A stretch of DNA of 50,036 bases, taken from an uncultured Selenomonadales bacterium. GTDB taxonomy: Bacteria > Bacillota > Negativicutes > Selenomonadales > Selenomonadaceae. This document shows positions 30,383 to 42,700 of the stretch, piece after piece (within the stretch, counting starts at the first letter, position 1; every line of letters starts with the position of its first letter). Below the pieces are notes generated by a model that was given only the letters and a program-made list of their open reading frames with translations, did no database searches and was not told the DNA's origin. Where the stretch lies: NCBI GenBank assembly GCA_947165145.1, contig CAMUZG010000017.1, forward strand, positions 1 through 50,036, read 5' to 3'. The translations under genes were made by a program, and so were the position numbers.

Positions 30383-30438
30383 TAGCTGATAGGTTTTAGG
30401 TGTTAGGTTTTAGGTTTGATAATTCCAAATTCCTAATT
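30383..30438. repeat. Gene-border word repeat (TAGCTGATAGG, GTTTTAGG, AATTCC words)
   Basis: TAGCTGATAGGTTTTAGGTG and two further TTAGGTTT words, then AATTCCAAATTCCTAATTTT, within the leader of the BMP-like gene. It combines all three word types seen elsewhere in the window. Confidence 0.7.
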
Positions 30439-30449
30439 TTCTTCGGGGT

Positions 30450-30478
30450 ATTGTAGCAAATTTTATCCCGTTTGCCAA
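30450..30478 (-). promoter_or_regulatory. Promoter of the BMP-like/kinase operon
   Basis: On the minus strand, TTGGCA (30478-30473), a 17-base spacer and TACAAT (30455-30450). It would transcribe through the word repeat before the start codon. Confidence 0.7.
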
Positions 30479-30488
30479 AGATTTTCTG

Positions 30489-30517
30489 TTGACTTTAAAG
30501 CTGTTCTAACTTAAAAT
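30489..30517 (+). promoter_or_regulatory. Promoter of the GH32 gene
   Basis: TTGACT (30489-30494), a 17-base spacer and TAAAAT (30512-30517), 10 bases from the divergent promoter of the BMP-like gene. The ribosome-binding site GGAGGTGGG follows. Confidence 0.7.
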
Positions 30518-30539
30518 TCAACGCGGAGGTGGGTTAAGA

Positions 30540-32072
30540 ATGTTAGATAAAAAATTAGATCCCGTAGCAGCCCAAAAGTGTCAAGAATCCAAATGGTATC
30601 CGAAGTATCACGTCGCCCCGCCGATTGGTTGGCTTAACGACCCGAACGGCTTCTCCTACTACAAGGGCGAATATCACATCTTCTATCAATATCATCCGTA
30701 TTCCGTGAACTGGGGTCCCATGCACTGGGGTCACTCCACGAGTAAAGATCTTTGCCACTGGGAACATCAACCCATTGCAATCACGCCTGGCGCATTTTCC
30801 GAAGGTCATGAGTGGTACGATTGGGACGGTTGCTTCAGCGGTTGCGGCTACGAGTTTGAAGGCAAACTCTGGCTCATGTACACGTCGCAAAAATTCAACG
30901 GTGAAGGCGGCGTCAACTCTTCCGCAAATCCGTCTGGCTACAATCCTTCTGGTAGCGCGGGCGGCGGCAACGTCACTGAACGTCAGTGCTTCGCCTATTC
31001 CGAGGACGGCATCAACTTCACGAAATACGAGAAAAACCCTGTCATCGACATTCCGAACGATCACCCGATTATTGCTAACATCGACTTCCGCGATCCTAAA
31101 ATCTGGGACCACAACGGCAAATACTACTGCGTAATCGGCAACAGAATTCGTGACCGCTCCCGCACGCAAATCGTCCTGTTCGAGTCCGATAACTTCTTCG
31201 ATTGGACGTTCAAATCTGTCGTCGCCATTTCCAAGCCCGATTACTCCGAAGGCACAATGTGGGAATGCCCTGGCTTTGCGCATTTCGGCGACAAATACGT
31301 CATGATCACTTCGCCGCAACACGTCCCGTACAAAGGCTACATGTTCCACAACATTCACCAAGCCGGCTACATGATCGGCACGCTCGACTACGACCAAGGC
31401 GTTTTCTATCGCGGCGACTTCTTCACCTTCGATCACGGCTTCGACTTCTACGCAACCACGATGATGAAAAATCCCGAAGGACGTTACTTCATCATTGCGT
31501 GGCTTGCGGCGTGGCAAAGTCCCTTCCCCGAACAGGCTGACGGTTGGGCGACTATGCTTACCATTCCGCGTGAGCTCGTCTACAAAGACGACAAAGTTTA
31601 CACCATTCCGCCGAAAGAACTCGAATGCATGCGCGGCGAAGGCGTCCACTTCAAAGATCTCACGCTCACCGAAGAAACGAAACTTGACGGCGTTAAAGGT
31701 AATTGCGGCGAATTGCTCTTCGAAGTCGACGTTAAAGCTACCGGCAATTTCGACTTTGAACTCTTCAGCAGCGACAAGGAAAAGACCTGGGTTCGTTACT
31801 ACTACGAAGACGGTGAACCTGTTCTTGAGCTCAATCGCGATCAAACGATTGAAGGCGGCAAAGGCATTCGCAAAGTCATTCTGCAACCTTTCGGCGATAT
31901 TCTTAAGTTCCGCATCTTCCTCGACAAGTCCGCGATTGAAATTTTCATCAACGACGGTTCAGAAGTTATGACCACCCGCGTTTATCCGCAGGAAGGTTCC
32001 GACAATATCGTCTTCACGCCGCTTGAAGGCAAACCGCTCGTTATCAAATCTCTCGACTTCTACGAATTCTGA
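30540..32072 (+). CDS. Glycoside hydrolase family 32, sucrose-6-phosphate hydrolase/fructanase-like
   Basis: 510 residues. GH32 enzymes cleave terminal beta-fructosides; without a signal peptide this one should act in the cytoplasm, most likely on sucrose-6-phosphate or short fructans. Catalytic triad: nucleophile D34 in WLNDPNG, stabiliser in FRDP (183-186) and acid/base E242 in WECPG. A C-terminal beta-sandwich follows (~375-510). Residues ~118-148 (FNGEGGVNSSANPSGYNPSGSAGGG) are a Gly/Ser/Asn-rich insertion in the blade region, not typical of the family core. The start ATG 30540 follows GGAGGTGGG. No PTS permease, fructokinase or LacI regulator is adjacent. It has its own promoter and terminator. 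Confidence 0.92.
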   Translation: MLDKKLDPVAAQKCQESKWYPKYHVAPPIGWLNDPNGFSYYKGEYHIFYQYHPYSVNWGPMHWGHSTSKDLCHWEHQPIAITPGAFSEGHEWYDWDGCFSGCGYEFEGKLWLMYTSQKFNGEGGVNSSANPSGYNPSGSAGGGNVTERQCFAYSEDGINFTKYEKNPVIDIPNDHPIIANIDFRDPKIWDHNGKYYCVIGNRIRDRSRTQIVLFESDNFFDWTFKSVVAISKPDYSEGTMWECPGFAHFGDKYVMITSPQHVPYKGYMFHNIHQAGYMIGTLDYDQGVFYRGDFFTFDHGFDFYATTMMKNPEGRYFIIAWLAAWQSPFPEQADGWATMLTIPRELVYKDDKVYTIPPKELECMRGEGVHFKDLTLTEETKLDGVKGNCGELLFEVDVKATGNFDFELFSSDKEKTWVRYYYEDGEPVLELNRDQTIEGGKGIRKVILQPFGDILKFRIFLDKSAIEIFINDGSEVMTTRVYPQEGSDNIVFTPLEGKPLVIKSLDFYEF

Positions 32073-32088
32073 GCAATACACTAACGAA

Positions 32089-32131
32089 AATAAAAAAGGT
32101 CTCCTCCGATAATCGGGGGAGATTTTTTTTT
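32089..32131 (+). terminator. Terminator of the GH32 gene
   Basis: TCTCCTCCGA pairs with TCGGGGGAGA (one G:U) with a very short loop, followed by nine T. Confidence 0.9.
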
Positions 32132-32144
32132 GCTGTAAACGACA

Positions 32145-32185
32145 ATAAAAAAGGCAGTCCCGAGATGTTCGAGACTGCCTGAAAT
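32145..32185 (-). terminator. Terminator of the giant RTX-like gene
   Basis: On the minus strand, AGGCAGTCTCGA pairs with the CGGGACTGCCT arm around a short loop, followed by TTTTTTATT. It lies about 65 bases after the stop of the giant gene. Confidence 0.85.
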
Positions 32186-32248
32186 ATTTTTAGCCGTTCA
32201 TGCGCTTAAGGTGCCGTCAAAGCTCCCGTGCGCCTTTTGTAAGGTCGA

Positions 32249-33780
32249 TCAGTGTTGGTCGTTGTTGCCGGAGTTGTTGGGGTCGGTGTTGAAGTCGTAT
32301 TCGGTGTCGCCGCTGGCGTAGATGAGGTTCAAGGAGCCGTTGAAGTTCTTGTCGCCCTCTGTAGTCATGGTGCCTTGCGTTGTCGGCGACAAGAGTTCGT
32401 CAAGCTCGTTCATCTGCGTGGTGTAGTTGGAATCGTCGTCGGTGATGAGCTTGCCGATTGCGGTGGAGGAGAGCTTAGCCTGCTTGCTACCGCTGGTATC
32501 CCAGATGTTGAGCGTCTTGGCTACGGTATCGGCTTCGGCGTAGGTACTGCCGCTGAGCGTCTTGACGATATTATCCAACCTGACGGTATAGTTTCCGCCG
32601 TCCTTGCCTTCGTAGTTGACGTAAGCGTAGAAGGTTTGATCGGTATCTTCGTATTCCTTGATTACGATCGACTGGACTGTACCGTTGACCTTGAGGATAT
32701 CTGCGCCTTCGACGTAGGTGGTCGGGTCGGTGCGGTTATACCCATAAGCCTTTGTGGTGGCTTTTGTGGTGGTGGTCTTCGCGTAGGTCTTGCCGCTGGA
32801 ATCTTTGAGAGCATTGGCAACGCCGAAGTCGGTGATTATGCCGCCGCCGGACTGGAAGTCGAACGTGTCTTTTGCGAGACCGCCTGTGAGGATGTTTCCT
32901 GTGCCTTGCGAAATTTCGAAGGTGTTGGCGTTCTTGTTGCCGACGAGTACAGAATTCTCTTTCTCAGGCGTGATCTTGATGAGGCTGGCGTAGTATTCGG
33001 TGCCCGGGACGGCTTTCGGTTCGCTGAGATCGTTTTCTTTGTAGACGCCGAAGTCGCCATATGCGCTGTTGACGGTGACTGCCATTGCCGCACGGTGGTT
33101 GCTGGTGTTGCTGAAGATGTTTTCGAACCAGACTTGTTCTGTCGAACCGTCTTCGTGGTAGACGTTGAAGTAGTGGTCGGTGAAGTCGTCGTCGTCAATG
33201 CCTTCGATGTAGATTGTGCCTGCCTTCTCGGAGTTCTTGACTTTTATCGTGAGGAGCTGGCTGGTAGTGTCGTAGTAGGTGTTGCGTACTTCGTAGCCGT
33301 TTGCGAGGACAATCTTGTCAACATCGTCGCCGTTATCAGACGTGTCAAGCTCATCGTGGTAGCTGTTGATGGTCATGACGCCTGCGCCGAAGACAAACGA
33401 GTCGTCGCCGTCGTTGCCTTGGAGGCTGGTGTAGCCGTAACCGATCATCGAGATACCGCCGTTCGCGCCCGCTTTGATTGTGCCGCCGTCTTGCAACTGG
33501 ACACTCTGGAGAGCTGACCAGTTGTCAATGAGATCTTTCTCGCTGATGTCGATTGCGTTTGCACCGAGAACCGTGGCGTAGGACATTGCCGCGTTGACGT
33601 AGGCGTGATTTGTGCCGTCGAAGAAGTAAGAGCTTACGCCGCCAGTTGCGTCGAAGGTGACAAGCGTCGTTGCGCTGAGGCCAGTGAACGAAATGCTACT
33701 TGCCGTGCCGAAGGTGAGTTTCGTTGCGCCGTCGACATTTTCGATAGCACTGAGAGACGAGAAGTCGAACGCGACTTTAA
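32249..33780 (-). other. C-terminal non-modular region of the giant protein
   Basis: About 510 residues after the last full module. It contains two residual nonapeptide-like patches (LQGNDGDDSFVFGAG near 33400 and ILTGGLAKDTFDFQSGGGIITDFG near 32850), the latter the usual form of a final RTX unit before a type I secretion signal. A Thr/Lys/Ala-rich stretch and an acidic tail (ASGDTEYDFNTDPNNSGNN) follow. No LPXTG motif, SLH domain or autotransporter barrel is seen. Confidence 0.6.
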
Positions 33781-36700
33781 CGGTGTCTTGCTCGTCGGTA
33801 GCGTTGGCGTTGTAGTCGCTGATGATGTTGGAATCGCCGCCGATGATGAACAGATCGTTGCCGACGCCGCCGGTGAAGTTGGTGGTGAACGCGCCGCCCC
33901 ACAGCGAATCGTCGCCGATGTCGCCGTCAAGCGTGACTTTGCCCGTGGCTTTGGTTGCGTCGATTTGATCTGCACCGCTCATGCCGAAGACCGCAATGTT
34001 CTCGCCGTTGACGCTGATTGTGTCTGCGCCGCTCGTTCCGTAGAACTTCGCGTCGGTGAACGTGCCGCTCAAGCTGAACGAGAAGTTGCCTTCATTGCTG
34101 AGGACAGTTGCGTTGGTGAAGTTGTCCACAGTGAGATTGATGACGCCGTTCTCGAACGGATTGGGCGAAATGATTCCGCCGAAGCTCGTGCTACCAGGTG
34201 TTTGCAGACCGGAGAGACCCGTGATTCCTGCGATTTCAGCAACAACGGAGCTTACGCCTCTGACTTCGTAGTATTCAGCAACCGTCTTGTCTGCGTTGAG
34301 CGAGAAGCCTGCATTGGTCCAAGCCAACGTGAGGGACGCGATACCATTTGCAAGACTCCAGCCGCCTTGTGCTTCAGGTGCGATGACGCCGCTGAGACTG
34401 AAGGTATAGCCTTCGCCGTCAATGCTGACGTCGTAAGTGATACCGCTGAGAGCCGCCGCCGTCAACGTGACAACCGACGAATAGCTTGCAACGTTGATGT
34501 TATCCGCACTGCTCAAGCCGTTAATCGTGAAGAGTGCCGACGAACCGCTGGTGTTGTTGTAGATGATTGTGTTGGCGTCGGACATTGCGCCCGCAACGGT
34601 TTCGATGCCGTAAGCGATTTGAGCAGCCGAGCCGGAGCCTGTGCCGTCGAACCACTTGAAGTTTTCAGCGTACAAGCTCAAGCCGCCGATTGTGACGCCG
34701 TTGGCAAGAATGCTGTCTGCGCCGAGAGTTGCAAGCTCAACCGTTGTGCCTTCCGCGAAGCTGATGGTGTCGTCGCCGGAGCTGAAGCCTGCGAAGTAGA
34801 AGCTGCTGACGCCCGCGTTGACATTGACGAGATTTGCGCCGCTGATGCCGTAGATGTAGTTGCCGGTTGCGCCGAAGAGGTCGATTGCGTTGGAGCCTGC
34901 GCCGCCGTCGATGACGTTGTCGATGCCGCTGATACCGATGATGTCGTTACCTGCGTCGCCGAAGACGATGTTGCTGTCGCCGCTGATAGCGATGAGGTCG
35001 TCGCCTGCGCCGCCATAGACGGTGTTGTCAATGCCCTTGATAGCGATGATGTCGTCGTCGCCGCCGCCGTCGATGACGTTGCTTATGCCGAGGATAAAGC
35101 CGAGGGTGTCGTTGCCGTCGCCGCCATAGAGACTGGTGTTGCCGACGAGTGAGCCAACGAGTATGTCGGAGCCGCCGCCGCCGTAGACTGCCAAGCTCAT
35201 ACCGACGAAGACGCCGATTGAGTCTTTGCCTTCCGTGCCAGTGAAGCTTGCGCCCGCGAAGTTGCCTTTCAGCATGAAGGAGTAGCCGCCAGCATTGTCG
35301 ACGATGAACGCCTTGTTGTCAGCGAAGTTGCTCAAGGACATATTGATGAGCTTGCCTTCGGGTTCCATGCCGTTGGTATTGCTGATACCGCCGAGGATGA
35401 CTTGAGCGTCGCTCATGCCGCCGTCAGTCCAGAGGATGCTGTTGCCGTCGGAGTAGCCGCCTGCCAACGTCATTTGTGCGAGTGTAGCTTGACCTTCCGC
35501 CGTTTCAAGCGACCACATGAGACCTGCCTCGGAGAAGCTCAAGCCGCCGATTGTGACGACGCCTTTCGACGTTGTCGCGAGGAGGCTGTCTTCGCCGAGA
35601 GCCGCAAGCGTGATTGCCGTTTCGTCCGCGAACTGAATCGTGTCGTCGGAGCCGAAGCCGCTGACGTAGAAGCTCTTGACGTAGTTACTGCCGTTGTTGA
35701 CTTTGATAAGGTTGGCACCTGCGCTGAGACCGTAGATGTAGTTGCCGGTGGAACCTTTACCGCCTTTGCCGCGCAGCCAGATGGTATTGGAGCCGCTGCC
35801 TGCGTCGATGGTGTTGTTGTCGTAGAGGACTTGGATGCTGTCGTCACCGTCGCCCGCAACAATGCTGTTGTTGCCTTTGCTCGTTCTGACAGTGTTATTG
35901 CCGTCGCCCGCGTCGACAACAGAGTTTTCACCGAGCCAAGCGTAATCGTTGCCCTTGCCGCTGAGGATCGTGGCGTAGTCGCCGCTGCTGAAGATGTAAT
36001 CTTCGTCGTCGCCGGTCTTAATTAAGGCACTCACGCCGCTGTTCTTGATACTGTCGTTGCCCGCGTCGCCGAGGATCGTGGCGTTCGCGCCGCTGTTGAC
36101 GATGGTGTCATTGTCGCCCGCACCGCGAATGCTTGCATTGTCGCCGCTGTTGTCGATGAAGTCGTTGCCGCCTGCGCCGTTGATGACTGCGCTTGCGCCG
36201 CTGTTGGTGATGGTGTCGTCGTCTGCGCCGGAGCTGACGGTGACTTTATCGCCGCTGTTGATGATGGTGTCTTCGCCTGCGCCGCCGATAATGCTGAGTT
36301 TGTTGCCGAGGTTGTCGATGTAATCGGAGCCGCCCAAGCCGTAAATCCTGAGATTGTCGACAGCGTTGGTGATTGTGTCAGCCGCAGTGTCGAGACCGTA
36401 GAAGTAATGAGCACCTTGGACTGCGCCGCTGAGGTAGAATGCGTAGCTGTTGCCGTAGTTCGTCGTGACGCTGGTCTTCTTGCCGAAGCCCGCAGCGTTG
36501 AGCGTTGCAACAGTACCTTCAACAGGAATGTAAGCGTTGAGCAAGCCAGCACTGATACCTGCACCTTCGAGGACGATTTGAGCCGCGCTGTCGCCGAAGC
36601 TGTCGTACTTCGTGACGATTGAGCTGTTGCCGGAGAGCTGGTAGCCTCCGATAGTCCAATCCATGGTGTAGGTAGCTATGTCGGCAGCCGTCTGCTTCCA

Positions 36701-39700
36701 ACCTGCGTCGTCCATGCTTGCAATGCTTTCACTGTTGAGCTGGAACCTGTAAGCGGCATTGATGTCAACGGCATTGATTGCCGCAGATTGACCGTTTTCG
36801 GTGAGGAAGTTGAGAGCACCCGCGTTCAACGTGACAACATAGTTAGTGTCGTCGCCGACCGAGATACCTGCAACTGCGCCGAGGCTCAAGCCGGTAATCT
36901 TGAAGAAGTCAACGCTGTTGTTTTCGGTCATGCCTTCTCTGGTGTCGAGGACGATTGCCGTGCCGTCATTGATGAGGCTTGCGCCCGCGATTGTGTCTTT
37001 GTGGTAGGTGATTGTGGACAAGCCGCCGTCGGTTGCGCCAACCCAATTGGTGTTGATTGTCGAAGCACTGATGCCGTAGATTGTCCAGTTGCCTGCCGAG
37101 AGACCTTTAACGCCGACGAGGTTCGTGAAGCTGGTGACCGCGCTCTCCAACGTAATCATATCGCCTACGCTGAAGCCGCTGACGTTGAAGACGTTGATGT
37201 CTTTGCCCGCGAAGATTGTATCGTCGCCTGCGGACACGTCGACAGTCGCGTTATCGCCGCCGAGCAGTTCGATGTAGTTGGAGCCGCCGCCGCCGTTAAT
37301 GCTGACGTTCTCCGCGCTGTTGACGATGGTGTCGCCGCCTTTTTCGCCGTTGATGATCGCGTAGACGCCGCTTGCACCGTTGACGATGTAATCGTAGCCG
37401 TAGCCGCCCAAGATGTAGGCACTTGCGCCGTTGTTGGTGATGGTGTCGCTGCCGTCGCCGCCAAAGATCGCGCTACTGTCACCGTAGTTGGTGATGACAT
37501 CGGGACGGTCTTCGCCTCTTATGGAAGCATTGTTGCCGTAGTTGACGATTGAATCTCTGCCATTGCCGCTGAAGAGCGTTGCAAAGTCTGCATAGTTGAT
37601 GATGGTGTCATCGCCGCTGCCGCCCAAAACCTTGGCATTGACGCCGCTTTCACTGTTGAAGATGTAATCGTTGCCTAAGCCCGCCTTGATTGAGACGTTC
37701 GCGCCGTTGTTGGTGATGGTGTCGTTACCGTCTTCGCCGTTGATTGTAAGACCGTTGATGTAGTTGATGATGTTGTCGGCGGTGCTCATGCCCGTGAAGG
37801 TCGTGCCTTCTAGGACAGTGCCGCTGAGACTGAAGGTTGCGTTAACAGCATTGAGTTCAACGGTGACCGCTGTCGTGAAGCCTTCGCCGTTCAAGGAAAC
37901 GACGTTGTCTGCACCGAGTGTCGAGAAGTTGTCTACGCTACTGATACCGCTGAGTCTGATGTCAGGTGTCGCGTAGCTGAGACCTCTGTAGGTGATTTGC
38001 GAGCTGCTGATTGTGTAAGCACCTTCAAGCGAAGTGCCGCCGTAGCTTGCAAGGTCAGCTGTGTTGTCAACGCCGAGCGTCCATCTGTCAGCAGAATCAG
38101 ACCAGCCGATACCGTTGACCGTGACGGTTGCGTCGCCGAGATTGACGAAGAGCTGTTTGTGATCTTCGGAGTCGGAGAGACCTTGAATCGTGCGACCGTC
38201 AGTGAACTCGATGATGTCGTTTTCGGTGAAGCCGCTGACGCTGAAGCTTTGAATGTTCTTGCCGACATAAATCGTATCGGAGCCTTCCGCAGTGTTGACA
38301 GTTGCGCCGGTGCCGCCGAGCAAGCTGATGTAATTGGAATCGCCGCCCGCGTTGATGTAGGCGTTAATGCCGCTGTTGCTGATGATGTCGATACCTTCGC
38401 CGCCGAGGAGTGTAGCTTTTCTGCCTTCGTTAACGATAAAGTCTGCACCGTCGTTGCCGAAGATTGAAGCGTACATGCCGCTGTTGCTGATGACATCATC
38501 GCCAGCATTGCCGTCGATAACTGCGTTGTCGCCGCTGTTAATGATGAGGTCAACGCTTGCGCCGCCATTGATTACTGCGCGGGAAGAAGTTGTCGCATCA
38601 AGGTCTACACCGGCAAAGAAGCCGATAAGTTTTGCAATGGCAATGGCTCCGTCTTGTTGTTCGGGCGTCAAGGTTGCAAAGGCACCGTCGTCTCTGATTG
38701 AGCTGTTGACGATGATGTTGCCATCGTCGCCGCCGTTGATGGTGACGTCTGCGCCTTCGTAGTTGTAGAGGAGATTGACGCCGCTGCCGCCGTTGATGAG
38801 GACGTTATTAGCACCGCTCGTGCCGATAATGTCTGCACCGTCGCCGCCGTCAATCGAGGCATTGTTCGCGAAGTTGACGATTGAATCTGCGCCGCTCATG
38901 CCGTAGATTGCCAAGCCTTCGATGTTGTTGATGATGGTGTCGCCTTGTGCGCTGTCGAGACCCGTGAAGGTTGCGCCGTCGACTTTCGTGCCGCTCAAGC
39001 TGAAGATGTAAGCTCCACTGTTGCTGACGATTGCGACTTTCTTATCCGTGCCGAAGTATGCAGAGTCGAGGCTGATTGTTGTGCCGTCGACGCCTGGATT
39101 GACGCTTTCGGGCAATGTGCCGAGACCGCTGATTTCAACGTAAGCCGCACTGCTTGCGCCTTCTCTGGTCATGAGCGTGTTGGCGTCGACAGTGTAGGCA
39201 CCTTCAAGCGTCCAATCTCTGAAGGTTGCAATGCTCGCGCCTTCGAACTTCCACCAACGACCTGCGTCGCTGAAGCTCAAGCCGCCGATGCTGACCTTGC
39301 CGTTGACGAGGATACCGCCTTCGATGTCGACAATGCTCGTGACATCTTCGTTGAAGACGATCTTGTCTTCGCTGAAGCCGAAGTTCACAACGCTGAAGCT
39401 TGCAACGTTCGTCGCGTCGACAAAGATTGTGTCAACTGCAGCGTCGCTCAATTCGCCAGTGCCGCCGAGGTCGACAACCGCATTGTTACCGCCGAGCAAG
39501 CTGACAACATCAGCACCGCTACCGCCGAAGATTTGAGCTTTGTCGCCGTAGTTGACGATTGTATCGCTGTCGTCGCCGCCGATGAGCGTTGCACTTGCGC
39601 CGCCATCAACGATGTAGTCCGCCTCAGGATAGCCGTTGTAGATGAGGTTCGTGCCGCTACCGCCGTTGATGTAAGCTTTCGCGCCGCTGTTGTAGATTCT

Positions 39701-42700
39701 GTCGTTGTCTGCGCAGCCGTCGATTGTTGCCTCACTGGCGTAGTTGTAGACAACATCGTTGCCGCCGTTGCCGTTGACGACAATGCCTTCGACCTTGTTG
39801 TAAATCTCATCGTAACCGTTGCTGAGACCGTTGAAGGTGATGCCTGCGCTCGTGCCGCTAAGAACGATTGCGTAAGGATCGGTGCCGTCTTTCTGTACGT
39901 TCTTCGTGAGCGTCGTGGTTGCCGAGAAGCCAGCAACATCAAAGGTAACTGCGCCGCCGTTGACGGTGAAGACGTCGGTGTTCGTGACGCCGTCGAGTTC
40001 GATGTAGGTTTCGCCGTAGCTGAGACCTCTGTAAGCGATGGTCGTTTCGTTGAGTTTGTAGCCGCCTTCAAGCGTGGTTTCGCCGTAGCTTGCCTTGCCG
40101 CTGTCGAGAGTCCATCTGGTGCTGTCGTCGGACCAGCTCAAGCCGCCAACCGTGACTTGACTGTCGTCGTCGAGAGTGATGACGAGGTTGCCGTCGACTT
40201 CGGAGAGACCGCCAATCGTGCGACCGTTCGTGAATTCGATGAAGTCGTTGTCGCTGAAGTTTTCAACGTTGAAGCCGGCAACAGTGCCATGAGCAGAGGT
40301 GATGATTTGGACTGTGTCTTGACCTTCGCCGACGTTGACGAACGTTGCGCCCAAGCTTGCGTTGCCGAGCATGATGACGTTGGAGCCGCCGCCGCCATTA
40401 ATGCTGACATCAACCGCGCCACGTTTGGTAGCAACTTTAATGGTATCGTTGTCTTCTCCGCCGTAGACCGTGTTGTGTTTGTTGATGACTGTGACGAAGT
40501 CGGAGCCACCGCCCGCATTGACGAAGATCCGTTTGCCGGAAACGTTGATAGTGTCGTTGGTATCGTCAGCAGTGAAGGTCTGACCGTTCGTGAAGTTGCC
40601 GCTGAGTTCAAACGCGTAGTCGGTGTTGCTGAGGACGGACATGCTGTCGTTAGCGAAGAGATCAGGCGTAATGGTGATTTCAGTTGCGTCAGCAGGATTG
40701 TCGTTACCGGGATTGTATGCAACGCCTTCGATTTCGACGAGTTTATCACCGTGAGACGCGCCGCGTGTCATAATTGTGTTGGCGTCAATCGTGTATGCAC
40801 CTTCGAGCGTCTGATTCATCAAAGCGTAGGTGTTATCGCCGCTCGTGAGGCTCCACATCTTGCCTTCGTCGGAGGAACCGCTGATGCCGTAGATGCTGAT
40901 TGCGTTGTTGACCTTGATACCGCCGTCGATTGTGACAATGCTCGTGACTTCTTCGCTGAAGACGATACGGTCTTCACTCATGCCGAAGCCTTGAACCGTG
41001 AAGTTCGTGATGCCTGCCGCAACGTTGATTGTGTCAGCTGCTTTGTCACCGTCGCCGAGGTCGATGAAGTTGTCGTCGCCACTGACCAAGCTGAAGATGT
41101 CTGCACCGCTGCCGCCGTAGACGAAGTTGTTTCCGCCGCTGATACCGATGAAGTCAGCACCGTCGCCCGCGTCGACCGTGTTGTTGCTCAGGAAGCCGAT
41201 AGAATCGTTGCCTGCACCTGCGGTGATTTCGTTGTTGTCAGCCGCGAAGACGGAATTGTTGCCGTCGCCCGCGTTGATGACGTTATTGTCCCAGACGTCG
41301 ATGTAATCGTTGCCGTCGCCCGCGAGGATGGCGTTGTAGCTGCCCGTGGTGTTGTTCAAAGTATCACCCGCGAGAATGGTGTTGTTGCCTTTGCCCGCGT
41401 TGATGACGTTGTAGTTGTTAACCAAGATGAAGTCGTTGTCGTCGCCAGTGGTGATGGTGTTGTTGTTACCTGTGTTGATGTCGATGAGAGTACCCGTAAG
41501 GCTATCGCTGAGAGCGGCAAGAGCACCCGCGAGGACGATGTTTGAACCGCCAGCCGCGTTGATGACGTTGTAGTTGCCGTTAACCCAGATGAGGTCTTCG
41601 CCGACGCCCGTGGTGATTGTGTTGTTGTTGGAGCCTGCGAGGGCAATGACGATGTTTTCGCCGCCTTCGTCGTTGACGAGGTTGCTTGCGCCGCTGAGTT
41701 CGATGTAATCGTTGTCAACACCGGTGTTGATTGTGTTGAAGGTGTTGCCCGTCGCGTAGACAAAGTCGCTACCGCCGCCGCCGTTGAACTCAAGATGCGA
41801 GCCTGCGATTGTGACGGTGTCGCTACCTTCCGTGCCAGTGAAGCTTGCGCCTTCGAAGTCGCCGTTGAGGAGGAAGGTGAACGGAGTACCGTTGACGCCG
41901 CTGTTGCTGACGATTGCGACTGCTTTAGCTACAGTGAAGTTGCTCAACGAGATGTTGACGATACTGCTGACAGTGCCGTTGGTGACGTCGGGACCCATGC
42001 CGTTGACGTTGCTGATACCGCTGAGTTTCAGTGCCGCCGCGCCGATGGTTTCTTCGTCTCTGTAGCCGATTGTCTTGCCGTCTTCAAAGAGATATGCGCC
42101 GGACAATGTCGAATTCGCGAAGGTTGCGAGGTCAGTTTGAGTCTTATCGAACGTCCACTGATAGCCTTCCTTCGAGAAGTCGAGACCGAAGATAGACAAG
42201 CCGCCCGCCGTGATACCGCCTTCAAACGCCGTGAGCTCAGTGACCGCAGTCTTGAGCTGGATAACGTCGTCGGAGGTGAAGCCGCTGACGCTGAACGCCT
42301 TGACATCGCTGTTGGTAACGAAGATTGTATCTTGACCTTCGCTCGTGATGACGGTTGCGTTGTCGCCGTTTTTCAGGTGAATGTAGTTGGAGCCGCCGCC
42401 GCCGTTGATGATAGCACTCGGCTTTTTGTTGATGATAGAGTCGTTGCCCTCGTTGCCGAAGATTGTCGAGAAGTTGCCGCTGTTGACGATGTAATCGGAG
42501 CCGCCGCCGCCCATGATGAGCATGTTCTTGGCAACGTTGGTGATAGAGTCGTTTTCGTCGGAGCCAACGAACATCTTGTTTCTGGCGTTGCCTTTTGCAA
42601 TGTAGAAGGAGTAACCGCTTTCGCTGCCTTGAACGATTGTTGCGCCGCCGTCAGCGATGTTGTCGGGCGTCAAGCTAGCAACAAAACCGTCGACCGCCAT

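Noticed and set aside
30555-31886. 443-codon minus-strand open frame over GH32
   Set aside because: The plus strand encodes a complete GH32 enzyme with all catalytic motifs, promoter and terminator.
33605-35152. 515-codon plus-strand open frame, and 421 codons at 32252-33517
   Set aside because: Antisense shadows of the giant gene; the coding signal and repeat structure are on the minus strand.
38945-41545. 866-codon plus-strand open frame
   Set aside because: It is antisense to the giant repeat gene. Low stop density on the reverse strand follows from its repetitive Gly/Asn/Asp codon use. The translation is Val/Ala/Asp/Cys-rich without domains or a ribosome-binding site.
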